In this document: one piece after another, positions 8,716 through 17,605 of the stretch
Layout: each line of letters starts with the position of its first letter
Numbering within the stretch: the first letter of the stretch is position 1
From: Flavobacterium urocaniciphilum
GTDB taxonomy: Bacteria > Bacteroidota > Bacteroidia > Flavobacteriales > Flavobacteriaceae
NCBI RefSeq assembly: GCF_900110615.1
Contig: NZ_FOEI01000002.1
Coordinates: 248,001 to 312,000 of the forward strand
Direction: 5' to 3'
Length of the DNA stretch: 64,000 bases
Translations under genes and position numbers: made by a program
Notes under the pieces: generated by a model
What the model saw: only the letters and a program-made list of their open reading frames with translations
Told to the model about the DNA's origin: nothing
Databases searched by the model: none

Positions 8716-9471
8716 TTATATTTTTTTCTCCGTTAACCAACCGTATAATAATTCATTAAATTGGTCTGGCTCTTCCATCATTGCTGCATGTCCACATTTG
8801 TCAATCCAATATAAACTCGAATTTGGAAGTAATCTGTTAAATTCATCTGCAACATCTGGAGGTGTTACTTTGTCTTGTTTTCCCCAAATAATACATGTTG
8901 GTGCATGCATTTTTGGTAAATCCTTTGCCATATTATGACGAATCGCACTTTTGGCAATCGTTAAGGTTTTCAATAATTTAATTCGATCATTAACCGTTGC
9001 AAAAACTTCATCTACAATTTCTTTAGTTGCAATTTCTGGATTGTAAAATACATCTTGAGCTTTCTTTTTGATGTATTCATAATCCCCACGTTTTGGGTAA
9101 CTTTCTCCCATTCCGCTTTCGTATAATCCTGAACTTCCAGTAATTACTAATCCTTTTACTAATTCTGGATATTGTTTTGTAAAATATAAACCGATGTGTC
9201 CGCCTAACGAATTTCCAACTAAAATGACACGTTCAAATCCTTTAAATGTAACAAAATCTTTAACGTATTTTGCAAAAGCTTTCACATTAGTTTTCAGTAA
9301 ACTCTGCGTATAAATTGGTAATTCTGGAATGATTACTTTATATCCTTTTTTTGGGAAAAAAGTAGCAACACCATCAAAATTACTCAAGCCTCCCATTAAT
9401 CCGTGTAAAACGATAATTGGAGTACCTTCTCCTGCTTCAAAATAAGTATATTTCTTTTCTTTCTTTATCAT
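8716..9471 (-). CDS. Alpha/beta-fold hydrolase
   Basis: A 251-residue protein with the full alpha/beta hydrolase triad: oxyanion motif VLHGLMGG (21-28), nucleophile elbow GNSLGG (Ser 88), acid in WGKQDKVTPP and His in KCGHAAMMEEP (near 228). No signal peptide is seen, so it is cytoplasmic. The substrate is unknown; the cap region between residues 115 and 180 (SGLYESGMGES) is common to esterase/lactonase-like members of Bacteroidota. A TATTTTTG box lies on the minus strand about 35 bp upstream (9506-9513). Confidence 0.85.
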   Translation of the reverse strand: MIKKEKKYTYFEAGEGTPIIVLHGLMGGLSNFDGVATFFPKKGYKVIIPELPIYTQSLLKTNVKAFAKYVKDFVTFKGFERVILVGNSLGGHIGLYFTKQYPELVKGLVITGSSGLYESGMGESYPKRGDYEYIKKKAQDVFYNPEIATKEIVDEVFATVNDRIKLLKTLTIAKSAIRHNMAKDLPKMHAPTCIIWGKQDKVTPPDVADEFNRLLPNSSLYWIDKCGHAAMMEEPDQFNELLYGWLTEKKI

Positions 9472-9729
9472 AAAATCTCTTCGTGTACAAATAATCTAAT
9501 AGTTACAAAAATACACAAATTTTTCACATATGGTCATTTACAGAAATTATAAAATAATTAATTACATAAATGACTAAAATTCAATTTGTTTGATGTAAAA
9601 TCTTATAAAATCTTCCTGTTTTTTAAACTCAATTTTAATTAGTTGAAAACTTCAAATCTTCGTCAATAAGTGTGTTTTAAGACCTTAAGTGGAATTTGAT
9701 TCATTTTTGTGTAAAAACTTATTAACAAA

Positions 9730-9756
9730 GTGGTAATTTGTGGTAAAAAGTGGTAA
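9730..9756 (+). promoter_or_regulatory. Triple GTGGTAA repeat, candidate MraZ operator
   Basis: GTGGTAA occurs at 9730, 9740 and 9750, an exact 10-bp period, 10 bp before the mraZ -7 box. MraZ proteins studied in other phyla bind short GTGG-type direct repeats with about 10-bp period in front of their own gene, so this is the expected autoregulatory site. Confidence 0.75.
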
Positions 9757-9765
9757 AATATTTTT

Positions 9766-9773
9766 TAAATTTG
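9766..9773 (+). promoter_or_regulatory. mraZ/dcw operon -7 box (TAAATTTG)
   Basis: An exact TAnnTTTG match gives a leader of about 20 nt before the mraZ start. A TTG at 9738-9740 is 25 bp upstream, slightly beyond the usual spacing, and overlaps the GTGGTAA repeats. Confidence 0.65.
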
Positions 9774-9799
9774 TCTCATAAATATTTCATTTGTAAAAG

Positions 9800-10270
9800 T
9801 TGGATACTTTTTTCGGGACATATGAGTGCAAAGTAGATGCAAAAGGAAGGCTAATGGTGCCTGCACCTCTCAAGAAGCAATTGGGCAATCTTGAAGAGGG
9901 TTTTGTGTTGAAAAGATCTGTGTTTCAGCCTTGTTTGGAATTGCATCCAATTGCAGAATGGAATAAAGTCATGCAGAAAATCAATAAGTTAAATCGATTT
10001 GTGAAAAAGAACAACGATTTTATTAGAGCTTTTACAGCTGGAGTAAAAATGGTTGAAATTGATGCAACGGGAAGATTATTAATTCCTAAAGATTTAATTC
10101 AGTTTTCTAAAATTGATAAAGACATTGTATTATCCTCAGCAGTTTCTATCATTGAAATTTGGGATAAAAATTTATACGAATCTGCTTTAGAAAGTTCAAT
10201 GGCCGACTTTGCAGATTTAGCAGAACAAGTAATGGGTAATCAAAACGAAGACGAAGATGGAATATCATAA
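9800..10270 (+). CDS. mraZ: Transcriptional regulator / division protein MraZ
   Basis: First gene of the dcw operon; a 156-residue DNA-binding protein with two AbrB-like MraZ domains, each marked by a D-x-KGR/D-x-TGR motif (DAKGRLMVP at residues 13-21, DATGRLLIP near 89-97). MraZ forms ring-shaped oligomers and represses its own operon in other bacteria. The start is TTG: an in-frame stop lies 6 bp upstream and the next codon set begins the family-typical FFGTYEC sequence, so no ATG is available. The last 14 bases overlap rsmH, implying coupled translation. Confidence 0.93.
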   Translation: MDTFFGTYECKVDAKGRLMVPAPLKKQLGNLEEGFVLKRSVFQPCLELHPIAEWNKVMQKINKLNRFVKKNNDFIRAFTAGVKMVEIDATGRLLIPKDLIQFSKIDKDIVLSSAVSIIEIWDKNLYESALESSMADFADLAEQVMGNQNEDEDGIS

Positions 10271-11153
10271 TCCGGTACTTTTAAAAGAGACAGTTGATGG
10301 TTTAAATATTAAGCCTGATGGTGTATATGTGGATGTGACATTCGGTGGTGGTGGACATTCAAGAGAAATCATGAGAAGATTGGGTCCGAACGGGAAGTTG
10401 TTCGCTTTTGATCAGGATGAGGATGCATTAGAAAATGCAATAGATGATGAAAGATTTGTTTTGATTAATGAGAATTTCAGATTCATCAAAAGATTTTTAC
10501 GTTTTCATGGTGTAAAAAAGGTTGATGGAATTTTAGGTGATTTCGGAGTATCGTCTCATCAATTTGATGAAGCAGATAGGGGTTTTTCAACTCGATTTGA
10601 CGCGGCTTTAGATATGAGAATGAATCAAAAAGATGCACTTTCAGCTTATGAAGTAGTAAATGATTACGATGAAAAAGAACTGAAAAGAATTTTTGTTGAG
10701 TTTGGCGAATTGAAAAATGGTGGCGCAATGGCAAATACTATTGTGGCAGCTAGATCGGATAAGAAAATTAAAAACACCGAACAATTAAAACAAGTATTGT
10801 CTAAGTTTTTACCAGCTCATAAAAGCAATAAAATTTTAGCACAAATCTATCAAGCGATTCGAATTGAAGTAAATCAAGAAATTGAAGTGTTGAAAGAATT
10901 TTTAACACAAACAGAAGAATTGTTAGTGTCTGGCGGTAGATTGAGTGTCATCTCTTATCATTCCTTAGAAGATAGATTGGTAAAAAGATTCATTCGTAAC
11001 GGAATGTTTGAAGGGGAACCAGAACGTGACTTTTTTGGGAATTATGAAGTTCCGTTTAAAATCATTGAAAAATTAATTGTACCAACTGCCGATGAAATTG
11101 AAATTAATAATCGTGCAAGAAGTGCAAAATTACGTGTAGCTGAAAAAATATAA
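10257..11153 (+). CDS. rsmH: 16S rRNA (cytosine-1402-N4)-methyltransferase
   Basis: SAM-dependent methyltransferase that modifies C1402 in the decoding site of 16S rRNA. The length is 298 residues, as usual. The N-terminal signature YHNPVLLKE, the SAM loop VDVTFGGGGHS (about residues 24-34), the DGILGDFGVSS motif and the C-terminal SYHSLEDRLVKRF motif are all visible. It overlaps mraZ by 14 bp, and its TAA overlaps the ATG of the next gene by one base. Confidence 0.97.
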   Translation: MEYHNPVLLKETVDGLNIKPDGVYVDVTFGGGGHSREIMRRLGPNGKLFAFDQDEDALENAIDDERFVLINENFRFIKRFLRFHGVKKVDGILGDFGVSSHQFDEADRGFSTRFDAALDMRMNQKDALSAYEVVNDYDEKELKRIFVEFGELKNGGAMANTIVAARSDKKIKNTEQLKQVLSKFLPAHKSNKILAQIYQAIRIEVNQEIEVLKEFLTQTEELLVSGGRLSVISYHSLEDRLVKRFIRNGMFEGEPERDFFGNYEVPFKIIEKLIVPTADEIEINNRARSAKLRVAEKI

Positions 11154-11512
11154 TGACAAAAGAAAACAGTATATATAGTCTTTTAAAAGCGAAATTCTTA
11201 ATTGAAGATGACGCTTTGAAAACATGGAAATTCATTATTTTCTTGTTTTCATTGGCTATGTTGATGATTTACTTTAATCATAATTACGACGAAAAGAATT
11301 ATAAAATCACCAAACTCACCAATGAAGTAAAAGAGTTGCGTTCCAAGTTTGTTGATACTCGTTCTGAATTAATGAAACTAAAAATGGAATCCACCATTTC
11401 AAAAAAAATGGAAGCAAGACAAATTTTACCTTCATCGGTACCACCAAAAAAAATAGTAATACACAAACCAGCTGAAAAAAGTTTTTTCGATAAGTTAAAA
11501 ATATGGCAGTAA
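11153..11512 (+). CDS. FtsL-like division protein
   Basis: A 119-residue small bitopic protein in the ftsL position of the operon. A single transmembrane helix (about residues 25-43) is followed by a coiled-coil-like segment (KITKLTNEVKELRSKFVDTR) facing the periplasm. FtsL proteins form the FtsQLB-type complex that activates FtsWI; the sequence is too divergent for motif proof, so the call relies on position, size and topology. It overlaps the start of ftsI by 10 bp. Confidence 0.8.
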   Translation: MTKENSIYSLLKAKFLIEDDALKTWKFIIFLFSLAMLMIYFNHNYDEKNYKITKLTNEVKELRSKFVDTRSELMKLKMESTISKKMEARQILPSSVPPKKIVIHKPAEKSFFDKLKIWQ

Positions 11513-13491
11513 AAAAAGATAACATCATTTCATACAGACTCACTTTTGTAGTAGTCTGTGTTTTTGCGTTTTCTATTGCCATTGCTGTTAAACTATTCAA
11601 TATTCAATGGGTTGGTGGAGATTATTACAGAGATTTAGCGAAACAACGTACCGTTAAAAACTTTGAAATCCCAGCTAATAAAGGAAATATTTATTCTTCA
11701 GACGGAAGTTTGTTAGCAACCTCTATTCCGGAATATACAATTCGTTTCGATGCCGTTGCACCTACAGATGAAAATTTTGAAAAGCATTATGTAGATCTTT
11801 CGGATTCTTTGGCAACCATGTTGAGTAAAACTTCAGGTGAATTTCAGAGAGAATTAAGAAAAGCACGTAATACTAAAAACAGATATTATTTAGTGGCTCG
11901 TAAATTGAGTTTTACGGATTATATGCGTATTAAAAAATTCCCATTATTTAAACTTGGTGCCAATAAAGGTGGGATTATCGTAGAACAACAAACTGTTCGT
12001 AAACATCCTGTCGGATTAATTGCAAATAGAACTATTGGTTACGAACGCGATGGTAATCAAGGTAAAGGTTTAGAATATGCTTTTCGTAAATATTTGAATG
12101 GTAAAAATGGTCACCGTTTGATGCAAAAAATTGCAAAAAATCAGTGGAAGCCGATTTCAGATGTTAACGAATTAGATCCAGTTGATGGATACGATATTAT
12201 TTCAACTATTGATGTTTACATTCAAGATATAGCACACCATGCTTTATTGAAACAACTAGAGTTTTATGAAGCAGATCATGGTTGTGTAGTAGTAATGGAA
12301 ACTAAAACAGGAGAAGTTAAAGCCATTTCAAATTTAGGAAGAGCTGAAGACGGATCGTATTTCGAAACACAAAATTACGCAGTTGCCGAATCACATGAAC
12401 CGGGTTCAACCTTCAAATTGTTAGATTTAATTGCCTTACTAGACGATAAAAAAGTGGATACTTCGAAAGTGTATAATACTAATGGCGGTGTAATTACTAT
12501 CAGAAATAAAAAAGTTAAAGATTCTCACGAAGGTGGTTATGGAAGTATTTCATTAGCTAGAGGTTTTGAAGTTTCTTCAAACACGGTTTTAGTTCAAGCC
12601 ATTCAAGAAAATTATAAAAATAACCCAAAAGAATTCACAGACAGATTAAACAGTTATGGTTTAAATAAAAGAATGGGGATTCAGTTGTTAGGTGAAGGGA
12701 AATCATATATTCCACAACCAGGAACGACTAATTGGAATGCGCTTTCATTGCCATGGATGGCATATGGTTACGGAGTTTCTATGACGCCTTTGCAAACCTT
12801 GGCTATTTATAATGGAATTGCTAATAATGGTAAAATGATTAAACCCATTTTCGTAAAAGAAATTAAAGAATGGAATAAAACCATTAAGAAAATTGAAACA
12901 GAAGTCATCAATGAAAAAATGTGTTCTGATGAAGCATTAGCTAAAGTTAAAAAGGTTTTAGAAAATGTAGTTAAAAAAGGAACAGGAAGTAAATTATATT
13001 CTGCTGATTTTTCAATGGCTGGTAAAACAGGAACAGCGCAAGTAGATTATTTTAAAGGTCAAGATAAAATTTACTATGCTTCTTCATTTGTAGGTTATTT
13101 TCCTGCAGATCAACCAAAGTATTCTTGCATAGTTGTGGTGCATAAACCTAATGTAGCAGCAGGTTATTACGGTGCAGATGTTGCCGGACCAGTGTTCAAA
13201 CGTATTGCTCAAAAAATATTTACGGATGTTCCAAATACGAATAAGTTTAAGAGCATAAAATTGAAAAATGCAAAGCAAGATGTTTTGTATGCCGATTATG
13301 AAAAAAAATCTCAAGGAAATACAAATAAAGTTCCAAATGTTAAAGGAATGGCAGGAATGGACGCTATTGCTTTGTTAGAAAATTTAGGATTAAAAGTGAA
13401 GTTTTCTGGTGTTGGAAAAGTTAAAAAACAATCAATTAATCCTGGAGAAGTATTTAAGAAAAATCAAACTATAACAATTGAATTATCGTGA
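11503..13491 (+). CDS. ftsI: Division-specific peptidoglycan transpeptidase FtsI (PBP3) with PASTA domain
   Basis: Class B penicillin-binding protein that cross-links septal peptidoglycan in partnership with FtsW. The N-terminal membrane anchor is at about residues 10-30, followed by the PBP dimerisation domain. The transpeptidase domain shows the three motifs: STFK (Ser near 302), SSN near 358 and KTGT near 508. The C-terminus (about 608-662) is one PASTA domain, beginning PNVKGMAGMDA, which the E. coli enzyme lacks but Bacteroidota and Gram-positive homologues have. Its TGA stop overlaps the GTG start of murE by four bases. Confidence 0.96.
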   Translation: MAVKKDNIISYRLTFVVVCVFAFSIAIAVKLFNIQWVGGDYYRDLAKQRTVKNFEIPANKGNIYSSDGSLLATSIPEYTIRFDAVAPTDENFEKHYVDLSDSLATMLSKTSGEFQRELRKARNTKNRYYLVARKLSFTDYMRIKKFPLFKLGANKGGIIVEQQTVRKHPVGLIANRTIGYERDGNQGKGLEYAFRKYLNGKNGHRLMQKIAKNQWKPISDVNELDPVDGYDIISTIDVYIQDIAHHALLKQLEFYEADHGCVVVMETKTGEVKAISNLGRAEDGSYFETQNYAVAESHEPGSTFKLLDLIALLDDKKVDTSKVYNTNGGVITIRNKKVKDSHEGGYGSISLARGFEVSSNTVLVQAIQENYKNNPKEFTDRLNSYGLNKRMGIQLLGEGKSYIPQPGTTNWNALSLPWMAYGYGVSMTPLQTLAIYNGIANNGKMIKPIFVKEIKEWNKTIKKIETEVINEKMCSDEALAKVKKVLENVVKKGTGSKLYSADFSMAGKTGTAQVDYFKGQDKIYYASSFVGYFPADQPKYSCIVVVHKPNVAAGYYGADVAGPVFKRIAQKIFTDVPNTNKFKSIKLKNAKQDVLYADYEKKSQGNTNKVPNVKGMAGMDAIALLENLGLKVKFSGVGKVKKQSINPGEVFKKNQTITIELS

Positions 13492-14951
13492 ACAATTTAA
13501 AAGACATATTATATAAAGTTACTATTGAAGCCGTTCATGGTTCAACCGATTTGACAATTAATAAAATCGAGTTCGATTCAAGAAAAGTTTCTAATAATGA
13601 TGTTTTTGTTGCCATAAAAGGTACACTTTCTGATGGTCATCAATTTATTGATAAAGCCATTGCTCTAGGTGCATCTGTTGTTGTTTGCGAAGAATTACCA
13701 ACAACTTTATTAGATACGATTACATACGTTAAAGTTCAAAATTCGAATCAAGCGTTATCCTTTTTAGCGGCTAATTATTTCGATAATCCTTCACAAAAAA
13801 TAAAATTAGTTGGAATTACTGGAACTAACGGTAAAACTACAATCGCTTCTTTATTATATCAAATGTTTAAAAAAGCAGGTTATAAAGTTGGATTGCTTTC
13901 TACTGTGAAAATTATGGTGGATGAGGTAGAATATAAAGCGACACATACTACGCCTGATTCATTAACCATTAATCATTATTTAAATGAAATGATTGAAGTA
14001 GGTTGCGAATTCTGTTTTATGGAAGTTTCATCACACGGAATTCATCAAAAACGTACAGAATCATTACATTTTGAAGGTGGTGTGTTTACTAATTTATCAC
14101 ATGATCATTTAGATTATCACGATACGTTTGCAGAATATAGAGATGTAAAAAAATCATTTTTCGATAATTTACCAAAAACAGCATTTGCCATCACTAATGT
14201 AGATGATAAAAATGGTAGCATTATGCTTCAAAATACGGTTGCCAGAAAAAGAACGTATGCGTTAAAAACGTATGCCGATTTTAAAGCTCAAATTTTAGAA
14301 AATCAATTAACTGGTTTAGTACTGAAAATCAATAATGATGAGGTTTGGACAAAATTAATTGGTTCATTCAATGCTTATAATTTATTAGCTATTTATGGTG
14401 TTGCGTTAGAATTAGGAATTGAAAGTAACGAAGCATTACGATTATTATCTGAATTAGAAAGTGTGTCAGGTCGTTTTCAGTTTATCATTTCTAATTCAAA
14501 AATTACTGCAATTGTTGATTATGCGCACACACCTGATGCATTAGAAAATGTGCTAAAAACAATAGAAGACATTCGTACTAATAACGAACAATTAATAACG
14601 ATTGTGGGTTGTGGTGGCGATAGAGATAAAACCAAAAGACCAATGATGGCAAATATCGCATCAACAATGAGTGATAAAGCCATTTTTACTTCAGATAATC
14701 CAAGAACGGAAGATCCGCAAACCATTATTGATGAAATGGAAGCGGGAGTGGAAGGTCAGAATTTCAAAAAAACAATTTCTATTTTAGATAGAAAACAAGC
14801 TATAAAAACGGCATGTCAAATGGCTAATCCAGGCGATATTATTTTAATTGCAGGAAAAGGACATGAGACGTATCAAGAAATTAATGGTGTGCGTCATGAT
14901 TTTGATGACATGCAAATCGTACAAGAAATATTAAATCAATTTGAAAAGTAA
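13488..14951 (+). CDS. murE: UDP-MurNAc-tripeptide synthetase (meso-DAP adding)
   Basis: Cytoplasmic Mur ligase that adds meso-diaminopimelate to UDP-MurNAc-L-Ala-D-Glu. The ATP loop GITGTNGKTT lies near residues 110-119 and the C-terminal substrate motif DNPRTEDP is intact; DNPR marks meso-DAP rather than lysine specificity. The start is GTG inside a GTGA overlap with ftsI. The length of 487 residues is normal. The L,D-transpeptidases elsewhere in the window fit a DAP-type wall. Confidence 0.97.
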   Translation: MNNLKDILYKVTIEAVHGSTDLTINKIEFDSRKVSNNDVFVAIKGTLSDGHQFIDKAIALGASVVVCEELPTTLLDTITYVKVQNSNQALSFLAANYFDNPSQKIKLVGITGTNGKTTIASLLYQMFKKAGYKVGLLSTVKIMVDEVEYKATHTTPDSLTINHYLNEMIEVGCEFCFMEVSSHGIHQKRTESLHFEGGVFTNLSHDHLDYHDTFAEYRDVKKSFFDNLPKTAFAITNVDDKNGSIMLQNTVARKRTYALKTYADFKAQILENQLTGLVLKINNDEVWTKLIGSFNAYNLLAIYGVALELGIESNEALRLLSELESVSGRFQFIISNSKITAIVDYAHTPDALENVLKTIEDIRTNNEQLITIVGCGGDRDKTKRPMMANIASTMSDKAIFTSDNPRTEDPQTIIDEMEAGVEGQNFKKTISILDRKQAIKTACQMANPGDIILIAGKGHETYQEINGVRHDFDDMQIVQEILNQFEK

Positions 14952-14982
14952 ACCGTTTACAGTAACTATAAACCATTAGACT

Positions 14983-16203
14983 ATGTTATACTACATCTTT
15001 AAATACTTAGACGAAGCATACAATTTGCCGGGTGCAGGTTTGTTTCAATATATTACCTTCCGTTCTGGAATGGCCGTTATATTATCGTTGTTGATTTCTA
15101 CTATTTATGGTAAAAAAATAATTAATTTTTTAAGAAAACAACAAGTAGGAGAAACAGTTCGTGAATTAGGTTTAGAAGGGCAAACTCAAAAAGCGGGTAC
15201 GCCAACTATGGGTGGTTTAATTATTATTTTAGCTACGCTTGTGCCAGTTTTATTATTAGCAAAATTGGATAATATTTATATCATCTTGCTTTTAGTTACT
15301 ACAGTTTGGATGGGAAGTATTGGTTTCTTAGATGATTATATTAAAGTTTTCAAAAAAGATAAAGAAGGATTAAAAGGGCGTTTTAAAGTAATTGGTCAAA
15401 TTGGTTTAGGTATTATTGTTGGTGCAACGTTATATTTTCATCCTGGTGTAACCATTAAAGAAGATGTGGTTCTTAAAAAAAATGGTATTGAAACAGTTGT
15501 AAAATCAACTTCTCCTGAGGTTAAATCAATGGAAACTACTATTCCTTTTGTAAAAGATAACACATTTGATTATGCAGAAATTTTATCGTTCATGGGTGAC
15601 GATTATCAAAATTGGGCTTGGATAATTTTTATACCTGTTGTAATTTTTATCATTACTGCGGTTTCTAATGGTGCTAATTTAACAGACGGTATTGATGGTT
15701 TAGCTGCCGGAACTTCTGCCATTTCAGTATTAGTTCTGGGTATTTTCACCTTCGTATCGGGTAACATCATTTTCTCTAATTATTTAAATATTATGTATAT
15801 CCCAAATTCTGGGGAAATGACTATTTATATTGGTGCTTTCGTAGGAGCTTTAATTGGATTCTTATGGTACAATACGTATCCTGCTACTGTTTTCATGGGA
15901 GATACAGGAAGTTTAACAATTGGTGGAATTATCGCAGTTATTGCTATCGCTGTTCGTAAAGAATTAATGATTCCGGTATTATGTGGAATCTTCTTAGCAG
16001 AAAACTTCTCGGTTGTTTTACAAGTCGCTTATTTTAAATATACGAAAAAGAAATTCGGTGAAGGGCGCCGTATTTTCTTAATGTCGCCTCTGCATCATCA
16101 TTACCAGAAAAAAGGTTATCACGAAAGTAAAATTGTAACCCGATTCTGGATTGTAGCAATTCTATTGGCAATTTTCGCATTAGTTTCATTAAAGCTAAGA
16201 TAA
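14983..16203 (+). CDS. mraY: Phospho-MurNAc-pentapeptide-transferase
   Basis: Integral membrane enzyme that moves phospho-MurNAc-pentapeptide from UDP to undecaprenyl phosphate, making lipid I. Family motifs are visible: GTPTMGG, the Asp pair in [18 protein letters not shown], the Mg site MGDTGSL, and HHHYQKKG near the C-terminus. About ten transmembrane helices are apparent. At 406 residues it is longer than the E. coli enzyme (360) because of a periplasmic insert around residues 150-195, which is usual in Bacteroidota. It lies 31 bp after murE and 1 bp before murD. Confidence 0.97.
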   Translation: MLYYIFKYLDEAYNLPGAGLFQYITFRSGMAVILSLLISTIYGKKIINFLRKQQVGETVRELGLEGQTQKAGTPTMGGLIIILATLVPVLLLAKLDNIYIILLLVTTVWMGSIGFLDDYIKVFKKDKEGLKGRFKVIGQIGLGIIVGATLYFHPGVTIKEDVVLKKNGIETVVKSTSPEVKSMETTIPFVKDNTFDYAEILSFMGDDYQNWAWIIFIPVVIFIITAVSNGANLTDGIDGLAAGTSAISVLVLGIFTFVSGNIIFSNYLNIMYIPNSGEMTIYIGAFVGALIGFLWYNTYPATVFMGDTGSLTIGGIIAVIAIAVRKELMIPVLCGIFLAENFSVVLQVAYFKYTKKKFGEGRRIFLMSPLHHHYQKKGYHESKIVTRFWIVAILLAIFALVSLKLR

Positions 16204-16204
16204 T

Positions 16205-17539
16205 ATGAGGTTAGTAGTTTTAGGTGGAGGAGAAAGTGGAGTTGGAACCGCTATTCTTGGAAAGAAAAAAGGATATGATGTTTTTGTATCTGATTTCGGA
16301 AAAATAAAAGAAAATTATAAAGAAGTTCTTAGTATAAACAATATTTCTTGGGAAGATGAAAAGCATACAGAGGAATTAATTCTGAATGCCGATGTAGTAA
16401 TGAAGAGCCCTGGAATTCCTGAAAAATCACCAATAGTAAAGAAGTTATTAGAAAAAAACATTCCTGTAATTTCTGAGATTGAATTTGCTGCACCCTTTAC
16501 AACAGCAAAAACCATTGGAATAACAGGAAGTAATGGAAAAACAACTACTACTTTGTTAACGTATCATTTACTAAAACAAGGAGGTTTAAATGTCGGTTTA
16601 GCTGGAAATATTGGGAAAAGTTTTGCTTGGCAAGTAGCCGAAAACAAACACGATTGTTATGTACTTGAATTAAGCAGTTTTCAATTAGATGGAATTATAA
16701 ATTATAAGCCAGATATAGCCATAATAACCAATATTAGTCCAGATCATTTAGATCGATATAATTACGATTACAATTTATATATCGATTCGAAGTTCAGGAT
16801 TACGATGAATCAAACAGAAGAAAATTATTTAATATACGATAACGATGATGAAGCGATATCAAACTGGTTAGCCAATCATCAAATAAAAGCAAAAAAAGTG
16901 CCTTTTTCCATTACAGAAAAATTAGAACAAGGCGGAAGTATTACAGAAAACAACGAAATAAATATCAACCTAAACGAACAAAATTTTATTATGCCAATCA
17001 ATCAACTTGCTTTAGAAGGAAAACATAACGTTAAGAACGCTATGGCTGCAACAACAGTAGCTCAATTAATGAATATTAGAAAAGCTACTATCAGAGAAAG
17101 TTTATCTAATTTTCAAGGCGCAGAACACAGATTGGAAAAAGTATTAAAAATAAATAATGTTCAATATATCAACGATTCAAAAGCTACCAATGTAAATGCT
17201 ACATTTTTTGCTTTAGATAGTATGACTACTCCAACGGTTTGGATAGTTGGAGGTGTTGATAAAGGAAATGATTACGACGAATTAATGGCTTTAGTTCGCG
17301 AAAAAGTAAAAGGAATTATTTGTTTAGGAGTTGATAATAAAAAATTAGTTGAAAAATTTGAAGGTTTAGTGGATGCCATGATTGAAACAACTTCAATGAC
17401 AGAAGCGGTTAAAATTGCAAGTAAAATGGCTGAAAAAGGAGATACTGTTTTGTTGTCTCCAGCTTGTGCAAGTTTCGATTTATTCGAAAATTATGAAGAT
17501 AGAGGTCGCCAATTTAAACAAGCGGTGCAAAATTTATAA
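16205..17539 (+). CDS. murD: UDP-MurNAc-L-alanine:D-glutamate ligase
   Basis: Cytoplasmic Mur ligase that adds D-glutamate to UDP-MurNAc-L-Ala. The N-terminal Rossmann-like domain starts LGGGESGVG; the ATP loop GITGSNGKTTTT is near residues 104-115, followed by HLDRY and the C-terminal domain ending in LLSPACASFDLF, a MurD hallmark. The length of 444 residues is normal. It is followed by a 66-bp spacer containing a degraded dispersed repeat before ftsW, the longest gap in the first half of the operon. Confidence 0.97.
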   Translation: MRLVVLGGGESGVGTAILGKKKGYDVFVSDFGKIKENYKEVLSINNISWEDEKHTEELILNADVVMKSPGIPEKSPIVKKLLEKNIPVISEIEFAAPFTTAKTIGITGSNGKTTTTLLTYHLLKQGGLNVGLAGNIGKSFAWQVAENKHDCYVLELSSFQLDGIINYKPDIAIITNISPDHLDRYNYDYNLYIDSKFRITMNQTEENYLIYDNDDEAISNWLANHQIKAKKVPFSITEKLEQGGSITENNEININLNEQNFIMPINQLALEGKHNVKNAMAATTVAQLMNIRKATIRESLSNFQGAEHRLEKVLKINNVQYINDSKATNVNATFFALDSMTTPTVWIVGGVDKGNDYDELMALVREKVKGIICLGVDNKKLVEKFEGLVDAMIETTSMTEAVKIASKMAEKGDTVLLSPACASFDLFENYEDRGRQFKQAVQNL

Positions 17540-17543
17540 TAAT

Positions 17544-17593
17544 CGTCAGTTCGAGTGTTTCGATGAAGTTTTGAATCGAAATGTATCGGGAAC
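17544..17593. repeat. Dispersed intergenic repeat inside the dcw operon
   Basis: CGTCAGTTCGAGTG at the left and ATGTATCGGGAAC at the right resemble the ends of a repeat common between genes in Flavobacteriaceae (GTCAGTTCGAGTG...TTGTATCGAGAAC). It fills nearly the whole murD-ftsW spacer. The assignment is by recognition only, as no second copy lies in this window. Confidence 0.5.
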
Positions 17594-17605
17594 AAAAACA
17601 AAAAG

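Larger units (their letters stand above)
9472..9799. other. Divergent intergenic region, hydrolase / mraZ
   Basis: 328 bp of AT-rich DNA without a gene. It holds a minus-strand TATTTTTG box (9506-9513) for the hydrolase and, at its right end, the mraZ promoter with a triple GTGGTAA repeat. The middle shows nothing recognisable. Confidence 0.7.
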
